Position numbers and translations under genes: made by a program | Part shown: positions 14,861 through 22,953 of the stretch, piece after piece | Position numbering within the stretch: position 1 is the stretch's first letter | How the letters are laid out: each line of letters begins with the position of its first letter | Assembly: GCA_041191145.1 (NCBI GenBank) | Contig: JBEEPK010000019.1 | Location: forward strand, 1 to 32,147 | Length of the DNA stretch: 32,147 bases | Direction of reading: 5' to 3' | Source of the DNA: UBA961 sp041191145 | Lineage (GTDB): Bacteria > Bacteroidota > Ignavibacteria > Kapaibacteriales > UBA961 | The notes under the pieces: generated by a model | What the model was told of the DNA's origin: nothing | Databases searched by the model: none | What the model saw: the letters and a program-made list of their open reading frames with translations, nothing else

Positions 14861-15922
14861 ATGCCTTCACCATTGAATTCACAATTACTGAAATTGAAGC
14901 AAGCATTTCATGCTCAATGGAATGATGAAGCCAAATTTCATATGGCAGAGATTATTCACTCAAAACCATTCAGCATCTTAGCGGCATTGTTTGTATCATC
15001 TTTGATAGTACAAATTGTATCAGGCCTCCTTCTCAGCATTCACTTTTCCCCTTCATCCGCAACAGTAATCAATGAACAGGGAGATTTTCTTGCAGTTAAG
15101 AACATTGAAAAGGTCCTATTGGATCCGGAAGGCGATACCCTTGCGACTCCGGGTGATAAAGTCTTTCTCGCTGCAGGTGCTGAGGATGTCATACCCACTC
15201 GCTCATATCAGAGCATAGTACATATTTCTCAAACAACACCACTAAAACATATCCGGACAATTCATGCAATAAACACCCATTGTTTACTTGCCATCATCAT
15301 CTCCATTCTTGTCTTCTTTGGAATTCATGTCAAAGACACTAGGTATTTCAGAGGACTTTGGCTGTTGATGATATTGGTTTCTTTACTCTTTACCATGATT
15401 GCATGGATGGGGTATATACTTCCCTGGGATCAATTTTCCTCTACTTCATATCTCATAGTGCAAGGGATTCTTGAACAGGGCTTGGGTATCGTATTGGGTC
15501 AACCCATGGATATCATTGCACGATATTTTTCCCTTCATTCGATGGTCTTTCCGATATTGACTATTGCTCTGCTATTCCCAATTGGTAAAATATTTCATTT
15601 CTCATTTCGAAATATCAATCAATCAATTGCATATGCTTTCATACTACTGATAATGATTTCAGGCATAGTGTTTGAGCGTTTGAATCCTATACTACCACCG
15701 GCTCATGCATTTATACCAAGTTCAACAAGTTTGGAACCCTCTTGGTTTTTTCAACCAATACATGGCATTATCTCAACCATGCCTGTTGATTTGGCATGTA
15801 TCATTATCTCGATGATTGTTGTTGCGATTATCCTACTCCCCTTCATACAATCATATCGTATGAGAATCTCAGCATTGGGAATCATGCTCGCGCTATCCAT
15901 CCTTTATGCAATCATTTATTGA
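14861..15922 (+). CDS. Divergent cytochrome b6/subunit IV-like membrane protein lacking n-side heme ligands
   Basis: A 353-aa membrane protein with about seven helices that aligns by eye to cytochrome b6 followed by subunit IV. Matching landmarks are LIVQIVSGLLLSIHFSPS (helix A), KHIRTIHAINTH (start of helix B), MGYILPWDQ (helix C) and RYFSLHSMVFP (helix D). His135 and His226 occupy the p-side heme positions. At the n-side positions, where cytochrome b6 has His 14 and 15 residues later, this protein has Ile149 and Ile241. The PEWY glutamate of the quinol-oxidation site is serine (LEPSWFFQP, Ser294). About 45 hydrophilic residues (68-113) are inserted between helices A and B. No c-type heme motif is present. 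ATG 14861 was chosen over 14816, which would run inside the LOG gene. Its coding end overlaps the converging gene by 7 nt. Function is uncertain; it may hold a single heme. Confidence 0.75.
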   Translation: MPSPLNSQLLKLKQAFHAQWNDEAKFHMAEIIHSKPFSILAALFVSSLIVQIVSGLLLSIHFSPSSATVINEQGDFLAVKNIEKVLLDPEGDTLATPGDKVFLAAGAEDVIPTRSYQSIVHISQTTPLKHIRTIHAINTHCLLAIIISILVFFGIHVKDTRYFRGLWLLMILVSLLFTMIAWMGYILPWDQFSSTSYLIVQGILEQGLGIVLGQPMDIIARYFSLHSMVFPILTIALLFPIGKIFHFSFRNINQSIAYAFILLIMISGIVFERLNPILPPAHAFIPSSTSLEPSWFFQPIHGIISTMPVDLACIIISMIVVAIILLPFIQSYRMRISALGIMLALSILYAIIY

Positions 15923-17106
15923 TATCTGATATTCATGAAGGTTATGGGACCTGCAATGCCGGCTTGATTGACCGAACGAACTTCAATGGAATTCTTCCCT
16001 TCTTTTAGAATTAATTTCATGGTATTCCCCGATACTTTTTTCCATGAATTATCTTCATTGAATCTCATTTCATAATAAGAAAACCAAGGCATATTATTGG
16101 AGAATGCAAGCGTGAAATCCGGAACGGATGCCGTCTCTGCCATTCTTTGCAAAAAGAGATCTTGCGTTAAAATGGAATCACTGGCTGCAACGGAACCGGC
16201 ATCACCGGATGGGATATTGAATTCAAATAACATATGAGTTCTATTCAGTGAGAAATATGCTTTTTCATAATCATTCAAAAAAATGAGCGGCCTTGTATTA
16301 CCACCTTGATTTGTAAGAAATTGTGACTGTTTACCCATTGTCCAAACATGTAAGACATCGCGTCCACTCAATCGAGCATTGAACATGATAAAAGCATTGT
16401 ATTGCTTGATAAAATCAAGATAATCAAAGCGTAGTTGATCTTTCTCTTTGATTGTTTTTTTTCTTGCATCATGATAATCAAACTGTATATCTTTTTCTTT
16501 TTTCTTGGAAAGCAAATCTTGTAATTCTGCATAATTCAGATAGTGTTTTCCATGCTTGATCAAAAGCCCGAATTGCGGATCAATCAATATCCATTTATTC
16601 AAATCATTGGACCATGCCTCACAAAGAGAATGACTTACACCCATTGCACCATAAGCAATATCTTCATTAGCTACACCAATCGTTCTGCAAACATACCCAA
16701 GACTGTGCATTATATCAGTGAAGACATTCGCGTATTCATTACAACTGAAATTTCTTCCATTCTCAGCAGCTTCCAATATCTCCATGCTGGACATATTTGC
16801 AGGACTCATGGCACCATCATGGTCCCATCGCGAATTTACCCATGAAACAATATCACCAAATGATTGAATATCAGATTGCATTCGCGGTTTGAATCTTTGC
16901 TGAATAAATTCTTTCAGCATTTGCACTTGCTTCTTATTATATGTGGCAGGAATAGAGAGATAATAATATTGATCATCCAATGACACATTATTCGATGAAT
17001 CAATGATGATTTTCTTGAGGGGCTTTGAAACCGTTTGCTCTTGAAAAGAGAGGAGAATTCCTATTGTAATTAGAAATGTGAGAAAGGTGCTGCTTTGCAT
17101 TGTCAT
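15916..17106 (-). CDS. Secreted transglutaminase-like protein
   Basis: A 396-aa exported protein. The N-terminus has a signal peptide (STFLTFLITIGILLSF). A transglutaminase-like papain fold occupies about 80-190, with candidate triad Cys122 (RNFSCNEYANVF), His159 (GVSHSLCEAW) and Asp176 (WILIDPQFG). The spacing Cys-37-His-17-Asp is normal for this superfamily, which in bacteria includes peptidases and cross-linking enzymes. The final 65 residues (LKEGKNSIEVRSVNQAGIAG) look like a small beta-sandwich of the type appended to extracellular proteins. The start could be 17106, 17100 or 17145; the first two give a better signal peptide. A TACTTTTG element lies 100 bases upstream. The substrate is unknown. 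It follows the phosphatase gene on the same strand after a 140-base gap. Confidence 0.82.
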   Translation of the reverse strand: MTMQSSTFLTFLITIGILLSFQEQTVSKPLKKIIIDSSNNVSLDDQYYYLSIPATYNKKQVQMLKEFIQQRFKPRMQSDIQSFGDIVSWVNSRWDHDGAMSPANMSSMEILEAAENGRNFSCNEYANVFTDIMHSLGYVCRTIGVANEDIAYGAMGVSHSLCEAWSNDLNKWILIDPQFGLLIKHGKHYLNYAELQDLLSKKKEKDIQFDYHDARKKTIKEKDQLRFDYLDFIKQYNAFIMFNARLSGRDVLHVWTMGKQSQFLTNQGGNTRPLIFLNDYEKAYFSLNRTHMLFEFNIPSGDAGSVAASDSILTQDLFLQRMAETASVPDFTLAFSNNMPWFSYYEMRFNEDNSWKKVSGNTMKLILKEGKNSIEVRSVNQAGIAGPITFMNIRYQ

Positions 17107-17205
17107 TAACCGGAAAATATGGTGATGTTTCAGATTCAATGACATAAATCAATGAAAAAAGTCACACATTATCATGGCGTTTTTTTTCATTTTTACCAAT
17201 ATTTT

Positions 17206-17213
17206 CAAAAGTA
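17206..17213 (-). promoter_or_regulatory. Candidate TAnnTTTG promoter element for the transglutaminase-like gene
   Basis: The minus strand reads GTACTTTTGAAAATATTG, closely resembling the element before gyrB. It lies 100 bases ahead of the chosen start codon. No clear -33 TTTG is present. Confidence 0.4.
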
Positions 17214-17246
17214 CTTGACAATAAAGTCACTTGCAGTTTACATAGC

Positions 17247-18599
17247 TTACTTCTTTTTTTTCACTCCTAATTCCTCGCTCTTTTTGGTCAATCGCCATAA
17301 TTCTTTCCCGGACTTATCATAGAGAATAAAAGTAACCGATCGATCATTGATTGTTCCACTGAATTCGAGCATTCCATAATTTCTTTCATAGATAGCCGAA
17401 CCAGGTAAACTCAATGGGTTTTTGTCTTGATCTGTTCTTGATGAAAATGCCCCGGAAGTAAGTGGAGAGACAGTAAAATCCAAGAGTGGGTATGTAGGAC
17501 CCAATGCTATGGGTTGAAGCTCTGACATTTCACTATAATGTCTATCACCTGATAAGAAGAAGACACCTGAGATGTTCTCTTTACCCAACAATTCGATGAT
17601 CTCTTGCTGTTCTGCTTTATAATTTGCAAAGTTCTCGAAGCGTTCAAGAGGATTCAAAAATTGTCCTCCCATTGCAATCACTTTGAATGTTGCATTACTC
17701 GAAGCCAAATTATCAATCAACCATTGTTTTTGTTCTTCACCCAATATTGTCCGATCACCCGTGATTCTTCGATTTGGCGAGCGGAAAAAGCGATTATCAA
17801 GTAGAAAGAATTGAACATCGCCCCACTGAAATGTTGTATATACTCCTTCTTGCTTTCCATTCCCATAACTTGGATTACCCCAAAATTGCATGAACACATT
17901 TCTTGATTCATGTTTTAGTCCATATCCACGATCGGAATCATTCGGTCCATAATCATGATCATCCCATAATGCATAATGATGAACAGATCCTAGTAGAGAT
18001 TGCAATTCAGGCAATGAACGCGTATGTTCATATCGCTTGATGATACCATTTTTAGAGCCCCAATCCGCTTCGCGCAAATACACATTATCTCCAAGCCAAA
18101 GCATTAAATCAGGCTTCTTCTGAAGAATATTTGTAACGATTGGATAATCTCCTCCATATGGCTTACCAGGCCTGTCATATTGCTCTTCATTCACATAAAA
18201 ACAGCTTCCAAGAGCAACTTTGAAATTTGGAGGATCGGATCGCCATTGCCATAAAGCAGGAATGTGAAATTCAAGTGGATGATTGACTTGCGTTTTTTTT
18301 CCATTGATGACAATTGAATAGACATATCTTTTGCCATGTTCAACTGAATCGATCTGCATGAGTAATCTGTAATCAGAAACAGAATCTGCTACATATATCT
18401 TACTTATTCTCTCTTTAGATGCATCATTCAATGGCGCATATGAGATTTGTACATTTCCCTTTCCGGACATTTGAATCCAGATATTCACTTGACGAATATC
18501 CGCATGAGTGACCATCGGACCCGATACGATATGTGTTTCACTCTTTGACCAAAGAATAATAGGCGCAAATAATAGAATCAACCATGCAATTGCTTTCAT
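17247..18599 (-). CDS. PhoD-like metallophosphatase (alkaline phosphatase D family)
   Basis: A 450-aa exported enzyme with a signal peptide (residues 1-19). An N-terminal fibronectin-like domain (about 25-115) precedes the PhoD metallophosphatase domain (about 125-410). Metal-site motifs are visible: GSCF with Cys133, which in PhoD coordinates iron; WLGDNVY with Asp171 and Asn172; LWDDHDYGPNDSD with Asp213-Asp216; and SGDRHYSEM with His354. PhoD enzymes are calcium/iron phosphodi- and monoesterases that release phosphate outside the cytoplasm. The protein has a short basic tail of four lysines. It lies upstream of the transglutaminase-like gene and divergent from the YjbR-GNAT fusion. There is no Pho-box-like sequence that I can recognise. 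A phospholipase D-type activity cannot be excluded. Confidence 0.9.
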   Translation of the reverse strand: MKAIAWLILLFAPIILWSKSETHIVSGPMVTHADIRQVNIWIQMSGKGNVQISYAPLNDASKERISKIYVADSVSDYRLLMQIDSVEHGKRYVYSIVINGKKTQVNHPLEFHIPALWQWRSDPPNFKVALGSCFYVNEEQYDRPGKPYGGDYPIVTNILQKKPDLMLWLGDNVYLREADWGSKNGIIKRYEHTRSLPELQSLLGSVHHYALWDDHDYGPNDSDRGYGLKHESRNVFMQFWGNPSYGNGKQEGVYTTFQWGDVQFFLLDNRFFRSPNRRITGDRTILGEEQKQWLIDNLASSNATFKVIAMGGQFLNPLERFENFANYKAEQQEIIELLGKENISGVFFLSGDRHYSEMSELQPIALGPTYPLLDFTVSPLTSGAFSSRTDQDKNPLSLPGSAIYERNYGMLEFSGTINDRSVTFILYDKSGKELWRLTKKSEELGVKKKK

Positions 18600-18682
18600 G
18601 CGTTTTCCGAGGGAATGATTGGAAAGTCATGCCAAATTCATTGTTTTGCCTTGAATTCACAAATCAAAATCAGGAAAAGTAG

Positions 18683-19459
18683 ATGACTTTCGATGAAATC
18701 GTAAAGTATTGCACATTGAAACCGCATGCAGAAGAAACATATCCATTCGATGAAGTGACTTTGGTCATGAAGATAGGAGGAAAAATGTTTGCATTGCTTG
18801 ACACAGAAGGAATGGAGACCATCAATTTAAAGCATGATACTGAGTTAATACCTGAACTCTTGGTAAACAATACCTGTATAAAACCCGGCTATCACATGAG
18901 CAAAAAACATTGGATAACTCTACACTATACACATGCGGACATGCATGATTCGGACATTTTAAAATTGATAGACAGATCTTATGAAATGGTTAAATCTTCC
19001 CTTCCCAAAAAGATGAAAGCATTGTTGGATATATCCTTCTCGATATTCGACATCCAATCACCTGCCTATAAACAGGCCTTGCAATTGCGACAAGACATAT
19101 TAAGAACGCCACTGAATATGATAATGACTGATAAAGATATTGTAGGCGAAGATCTTGATATTCACATTGGTGGTTTTTACGAAGGTGATTTGATCGCTTA
19201 TTGTATCATCAGTCGAATAGACAATCAAGTAGCCAAGATCAGACAAGTGGCGGTTTCTTCCAAATTGCAAGGTTCAGGGATAGGAACAAAACTCATGGGA
19301 TTTGCCGAAGATGTAGCCATGGGAAGGGGTTTTCGAACCATTATTCTTCATGCAAGAAAAACCGTTATTCAATGGTATGAGTCCATTGGTTATGAAATCA
19401 TCGGTGATGAATTTCAGGAAGTTGGTATTCCACATCACAAAATGTTCAAGAATCTATAG
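18683..19459 (+). CDS. MmcQ/YjbR-GNAT acetyltransferase fusion protein
   Basis: A 258-aa two-domain protein. Residues 1-115 are an MmcQ/YjbR domain (CyaY-like fold): MTFDEIVKYCTLKPHAEETY, then GGKMFALLD, INLKHD and the typical PGYHMSKKHWITL followed by LIDRSYEMV. Residues about 120-258 are a GNAT N-acetyltransferase, with LQLRQDIL at the start, acetyl-CoA loop VSSKLQGSGIGTKLM and the C-terminal strand-helix HARKTVIQWYESIGY. The last segment (FQEVGIPHHKM) resembles ElaA-type GNATs. Both domains look complete and each is usually an independent protein. The acceptor is unknown; YjbR proteins are proposed to bind nucleic acid, which would make this a targeted acetyltransferase only as conjecture. 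The last 14 nt overlap the converging rqcH gene. Confidence 0.87.
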   Translation: MTFDEIVKYCTLKPHAEETYPFDEVTLVMKIGGKMFALLDTEGMETINLKHDTELIPELLVNNTCIKPGYHMSKKHWITLHYTHADMHDSDILKLIDRSYEMVKSSLPKKMKALLDISFSIFDIQSPAYKQALQLRQDILRTPLNMIMTDKDIVGEDLDIHIGGFYEGDLIAYCIISRIDNQVAKIRQVAVSSKLQGSGIGTKLMGFAEDVAMGRGFRTIILHARKTVIQWYESIGYEIIGDEFQEVGIPHHKMFKNL

Positions 19460-21092
19460 TCCCTTCCGGCAATCGTGGTTCAACCATGATAACTTCCTCC
19501 CTTTCCATCAATACTGAACCCGGTCCTGCTCCTTTGGGTTTTCTCACATACTTTTTCAAAGCATAAGCAACCGGAACAAAAGTACCTTTTCTCGATTTAG
19601 AAAAATACGCAGTGATTTCACATGCTATTTCAAGGATATTTTTAGGCGGATTCAATGGTCCGCGCAGAATCCCATGGGAACCGCTCACACCTCTTGCATG
19701 CAACCACAAATCATTCGGTTTAGCAAATTTAGTGGTCAACTGATCATTGTTTTGTGCATTTCTTCCTATATACAGCACATATTTAGGCGATAGAATAAAT
19801 TCTCGAAAAGAGTGTTGAAGGGTTTGTGATGTTTTTTCAGAGTGTACATTTTTTAATTGCTTGTGAATCAACTCAAGACTACGAAGATCTTGAGCTCCTG
19901 ACAGTGCTTTCTGCATGGACATCACTTGCTCAAGTCGGAGTCTGAAATTCGGTAATGATTTCTTGCGAATCTCATTTCTTTCCTTGGCATTTTTTCCCTT
20001 TTTGAAATAATGTTCGGCATGTTCGGAATAGGTTTTTCCCTTCATTGCAGGAATAACAATCGTGCGTTCTTCATGATGCAGAATAATGGAATCATCATGT
20101 ACTCTCAAAGAAGGATAAGGCATGGACAAAAGAAGTTGCGCAATGAGCTGAGATTCTGATATTCTCTCATTACTTACATCATCTTCCGACACATGTGCAA
20201 TTGTTTGTTCAAGCTTTTCCCTTCGTATTTTCAGGTCAGACTCAATTTCAAAGTATATTCTTCGCATGCGTTCTCTCTTTTGATTCAGCCCCTGAAATCT
20301 TCTTATGGCTTCACTCATTGATTCGCCCGACCAAACTTCTCGTAGAGACTCTTGCAATGGTATACATGATACAACCAATATCGCATCGGGAAGTTCAAGA
20401 ATATATACTTTCATTGAATTGAGTGATTCTTCCATCACGCCTTGAAAACACTGCTTGAGTTCAGATAATTGATGTTCCTCTAAACTCATTAGAGCATGAT
20501 GGGAAAGTACTTCAGGATACAATCTTGAAAATCTTGCAAATATTTCTCGTGCATAGGATTTTCCCGCATTTCCTGTCATCACCAATGCATCAAATATAGA
20601 TGAATCCGGATTTGCTTCTTCAATTGCCGGCATTGGATTGATGGAAGGAATATAGTGTGCACCGATGGGTAAAGGAGATCGTTTGAATGAATCAAGTATC
20701 TGGTCTTCATCATCAATGATAAACAATGAAGTATTGGATCCACCGAAGAATTGACCAATAACACTTGCTCCTGTCAATCGAAGAAAGATGATGCGATCAG
20801 TCGGATGCTTCATGCAAGAGAGGATTTTTCTGCCAATGATGAATGGAAACAGATCAACATTATTGCTTTTTGACCTGTGCAGATTTTCTTTCAACATGAT
20901 GATAGGCGATCCGCTTTGCATTGCCCATTCAATATGAGCATGTGTTTTCCCATCGGGAGATTCACAATGCATAATCAGATTGTTCTTTTCTTGCGAATAG
21001 CACTCAGTGATGATCATTCCATTGCAATGATCATGAATTTCTTTTGCGAGATGATGGAAAATATGGTGATGTCGCATCGTAATTTCAGACAT
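19446..21092 (-). CDS. rqcH: Ribosome quality control factor RqcH (NFACT family, Rqc2 homologue)
   Basis: A 548-aa NFACT protein. RqcH binds 50S subunits with stalled nascent chains and recruits tRNA-Ala to add C-terminal alanine tails that mark the peptide for degradation. The NFACT-N domain spans about 1-200. It includes HPTDRIIFL, whose Asp99-Arg100 correspond to the DR pair required for tailing in characterised homologues. A long coiled coil lies at about 260-420, and the NFACT-R domain covers about 430-535 with YIGRNAQNNDQLTTKFAKP and DLWLHARGVSGSH. The ClpC protease encoded about 4 kb away could act on tailed products, though linkage is loose. ATG 21092 is preferred to a GTG at 21122. 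It is divergent from the amino acid permease with a 65-base gap. Confidence 0.9.
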   Translation of the reverse strand: MSEITMRHHHIFHHLAKEIHDHCNGMIITECYSQEKNNLIMHCESPDGKTHAHIEWAMQSGSPIIMLKENLHRSKSNNVDLFPFIIGRKILSCMKHPTDRIIFLRLTGASVIGQFFGGSNTSLFIIDDEDQILDSFKRSPLPIGAHYIPSINPMPAIEEANPDSSIFDALVMTGNAGKSYAREIFARFSRLYPEVLSHHALMSLEEHQLSELKQCFQGVMEESLNSMKVYILELPDAILVVSCIPLQESLREVWSGESMSEAIRRFQGLNQKRERMRRIYFEIESDLKIRREKLEQTIAHVSEDDVSNERISESQLIAQLLLSMPYPSLRVHDDSIILHHEERTIVIPAMKGKTYSEHAEHYFKKGKNAKERNEIRKKSLPNFRLRLEQVMSMQKALSGAQDLRSLELIHKQLKNVHSEKTSQTLQHSFREFILSPKYVLYIGRNAQNNDQLTTKFAKPNDLWLHARGVSGSHGILRGPLNPPKNILEIACEITAYFSKSRKGTFVPVAYALKKYVRKPKGAGPGSVLMEREEVIMVEPRLPEGTIDS

Positions 21093-21157
21093 GAAGTCTT
21101 GGGTCTTTTGTAATTTGCACACTTTCTGACTGCAATATACTGTTCTGAACGGAGCCC

Positions 21158-22519
21158 ATGAATTCTACTTCTACTTCACAAGGTTTGATGCGATCTCTCA
21201 GTTTGAGGGAAGCAACCGCATTAAATATGATAGATATGGTTGGGATCGGACCATTCATTGTGCTACCAATCGTGATCCAGTCCATGCATGGTCCACATGC
21301 AATCATCGCATGGTTAGCAGGTGCATTATTGGCAATAGTTGATGGCACCATCTGGGCTGAACTTGGTGCTGCAATGCCCCAAGCCGGTGGAAGTTATGTC
21401 TTTTTGAGAGAAAGTTATGGGAGATCCAAATGGGGTTCCATGATGTCATTTCTTTTCATATGGCAAACGGTCTTTCAGGCGCCACTTGTCATTGCATCCG
21501 GTGCAATCGGATTCTCTCAATATTTCACCTATTTGATGCCTGTGGATCCATTTGCACAAAAAGCAATTTCAGGATCGGTGGTATTGCTCATTTTTGCTTT
21601 GCTCTATCGCAATATCAAACAGATAGGCAGGATTTCTGTGTTCATGTGGATTGCAGTCATAGGTACCATGTTATGGCTCATCATTGGTGGGGCCATACAT
21701 TTTGACGCCGAAAAAGCATTTGGAGGTATGAGTGAAGGACCAGAATTTTTCTCTTCGATCTTCTTTGTGGGATTGGGACATGCCATGCTCAAAACCGTCT
21801 ATAGTTATCTTGGATATTATAATGTATGTCATTTGGGTGGTGAAATTTCTCAACCTGACAAAGTAATCCCCAAGAGTATTTTTATCTCCATTATTGGCAT
21901 TGCTATCTTGTATTGTTCAATGCACTTAAGCATAGTCGGTGTCATCCCATGGCAGGAAGTACAGCAATCACCATTCATAGTAAGTACATTCATTGAGACA
22001 TTACATGGTCCTGTGGCTGCTCAAATTGCAACAGGACTTATCTTGTTCATTGCATTTGCTTCACTTTTCTCTGTCACACTTGGCTATTCACGCATTCCAT
22101 ATGCAGCGGCAAAAGAGGGATCTTTCTTTTCAATCTTTGCATCTGTTCATCCCAAAGAACATTTTCCGCATATTTCACTCATGGTTCTATGTGGTATTGC
22201 CTTTATATTCTCTTTGCTTTTCAGAATGAGTGAAATCATAAGTGCGATTGTCGCCATGCGCGCATTGGTGCAATTCATCGGAGGAGCAATTGGATTGATG
22301 CTATTGCGAAAAAGAAAAGGAAAAGAATTCTTCCCATGGAAAATGCCTTTATATCCAATACCGGTGATTATGTCAATCATTATTTGGTTTGGTTTATTTC
22401 TGTCGACAGGATTATATGCACTCATGGGTATAGGCTTTATTTCGATAGGAATCATTGTTTTTCTCATATTGGCCCATAAAAAATCGACCTTCCCATTTTC
22501 TCCTGCTCAATCATCATGA
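21158..22519 (+). CDS. APC-superfamily amino acid permease
   Basis: A 453-aa protein with 12 predicted membrane helices. The first helix contains the substrate-binding unwound motif MIDMVGIGPFIVLP, matching the APC family pattern with GxG, and helix 2-3 has AELGAAMPQAGGSYVFLRESYG, which is close to the family consensus. Further signatures are YSYLGYYNVCHLGGEISQP and a cytoplasmic KHP-like IPYAAAKEGSFF. It imports amino acids, probably as a proton-coupled or exchange transporter; the substrate cannot be read. GGAG seven bases before the ATG is a modest ribosome binding site. It overlaps the downstream Rieske gene by ATGA, an unexpected coupling, since no redox role is known for such permeases. 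It is divergent from rqcH. Confidence 0.92.
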   Translation: MNSTSTSQGLMRSLSLREATALNMIDMVGIGPFIVLPIVIQSMHGPHAIIAWLAGALLAIVDGTIWAELGAAMPQAGGSYVFLRESYGRSKWGSMMSFLFIWQTVFQAPLVIASGAIGFSQYFTYLMPVDPFAQKAISGSVVLLIFALLYRNIKQIGRISVFMWIAVIGTMLWLIIGGAIHFDAEKAFGGMSEGPEFFSSIFFVGLGHAMLKTVYSYLGYYNVCHLGGEISQPDKVIPKSIFISIIGIAILYCSMHLSIVGVIPWQEVQQSPFIVSTFIETLHGPVAAQIATGLILFIAFASLFSVTLGYSRIPYAAAKEGSFFSIFASVHPKEHFPHISLMVLCGIAFIFSLLFRMSEIISAIVAMRALVQFIGGAIGLMLLRKRKGKEFFPWKMPLYPIPVIMSIIIWFGLFLSTGLYALMGIGFISIGIIVFLILAHKKSTFPFSPAQSS

Positions 22520-22953
22520 AGCGTAGAACATTTTTCCAACAGACAATTAAATATACTTCGCTAAGCGGTCTTTCTCTATTGACTCTTTTTGGATTATTCC
22601 CTGAACTAATCAATCAAAAGAAATCCATAAGGAAAGTTATTCTTGGGAATGCATCGAAGTTATTTTCTGTGGGCAAAGCAATTGTAAGAAAAGTAAATGA
22701 TGAAACCGTGATCATAGTACAAAAAGAGTCAGGCGACATTGAAGCATTCAGTGCCAAGTGCACGCATGCCGGATGCATGGTTGAGTGGAAGGAAGCACAA
22801 CATGCATTCCTTTGCAAATGTCATGGCGGTGTATTTAATGAAAAAGGCGATCCCATTGCAGGACCGCCCAAGAAACCACTCAACAAAATTCAAGTTGACA
22901 TCAGGAAATCTAGTGATGAAATCATTCTTTACTTGGATGACAAATCAGCTTGA
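22516..22953 (+). CDS. Rieske [2Fe-2S] protein
   Basis: A 145-aa Rieske protein of the bc1/b6f type. A twin-arginine-like N-terminus (MKRRTFFQQ) leads into a hydrophobic anchor (about 14-30). The cluster ligands are complete: Cys82 and His84 in CTHAGC and Cys100 and His103 in CKCHGG, with Cys87 and Cys102 available for the stabilising disulfide. The proline loop GPPKKPL at 116-122 is typical of respiratory Rieske proteins. No cytochrome c1 or cytochrome b gene is adjacent; a b6-like gene lies about 6.6 kb upstream on the same strand. It starts inside the permease stop codon (ATGA). Its end overlaps the converging SulP fusion gene by 25 nt. It may partner that b6-like protein or a canonical complex encoded elsewhere. 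Confidence 0.92.
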   Translation: MKRRTFFQQTIKYTSLSGLSLLTLFGLFPELINQKKSIRKVILGNASKLFSVGKAIVRKVNDETVIIVQKESGDIEAFSAKCTHAGCMVEWKEAQHAFLCKCHGGVFNEKGDPIAGPPKKPLNKIQVDIRKSSDEIILYLDDKSA

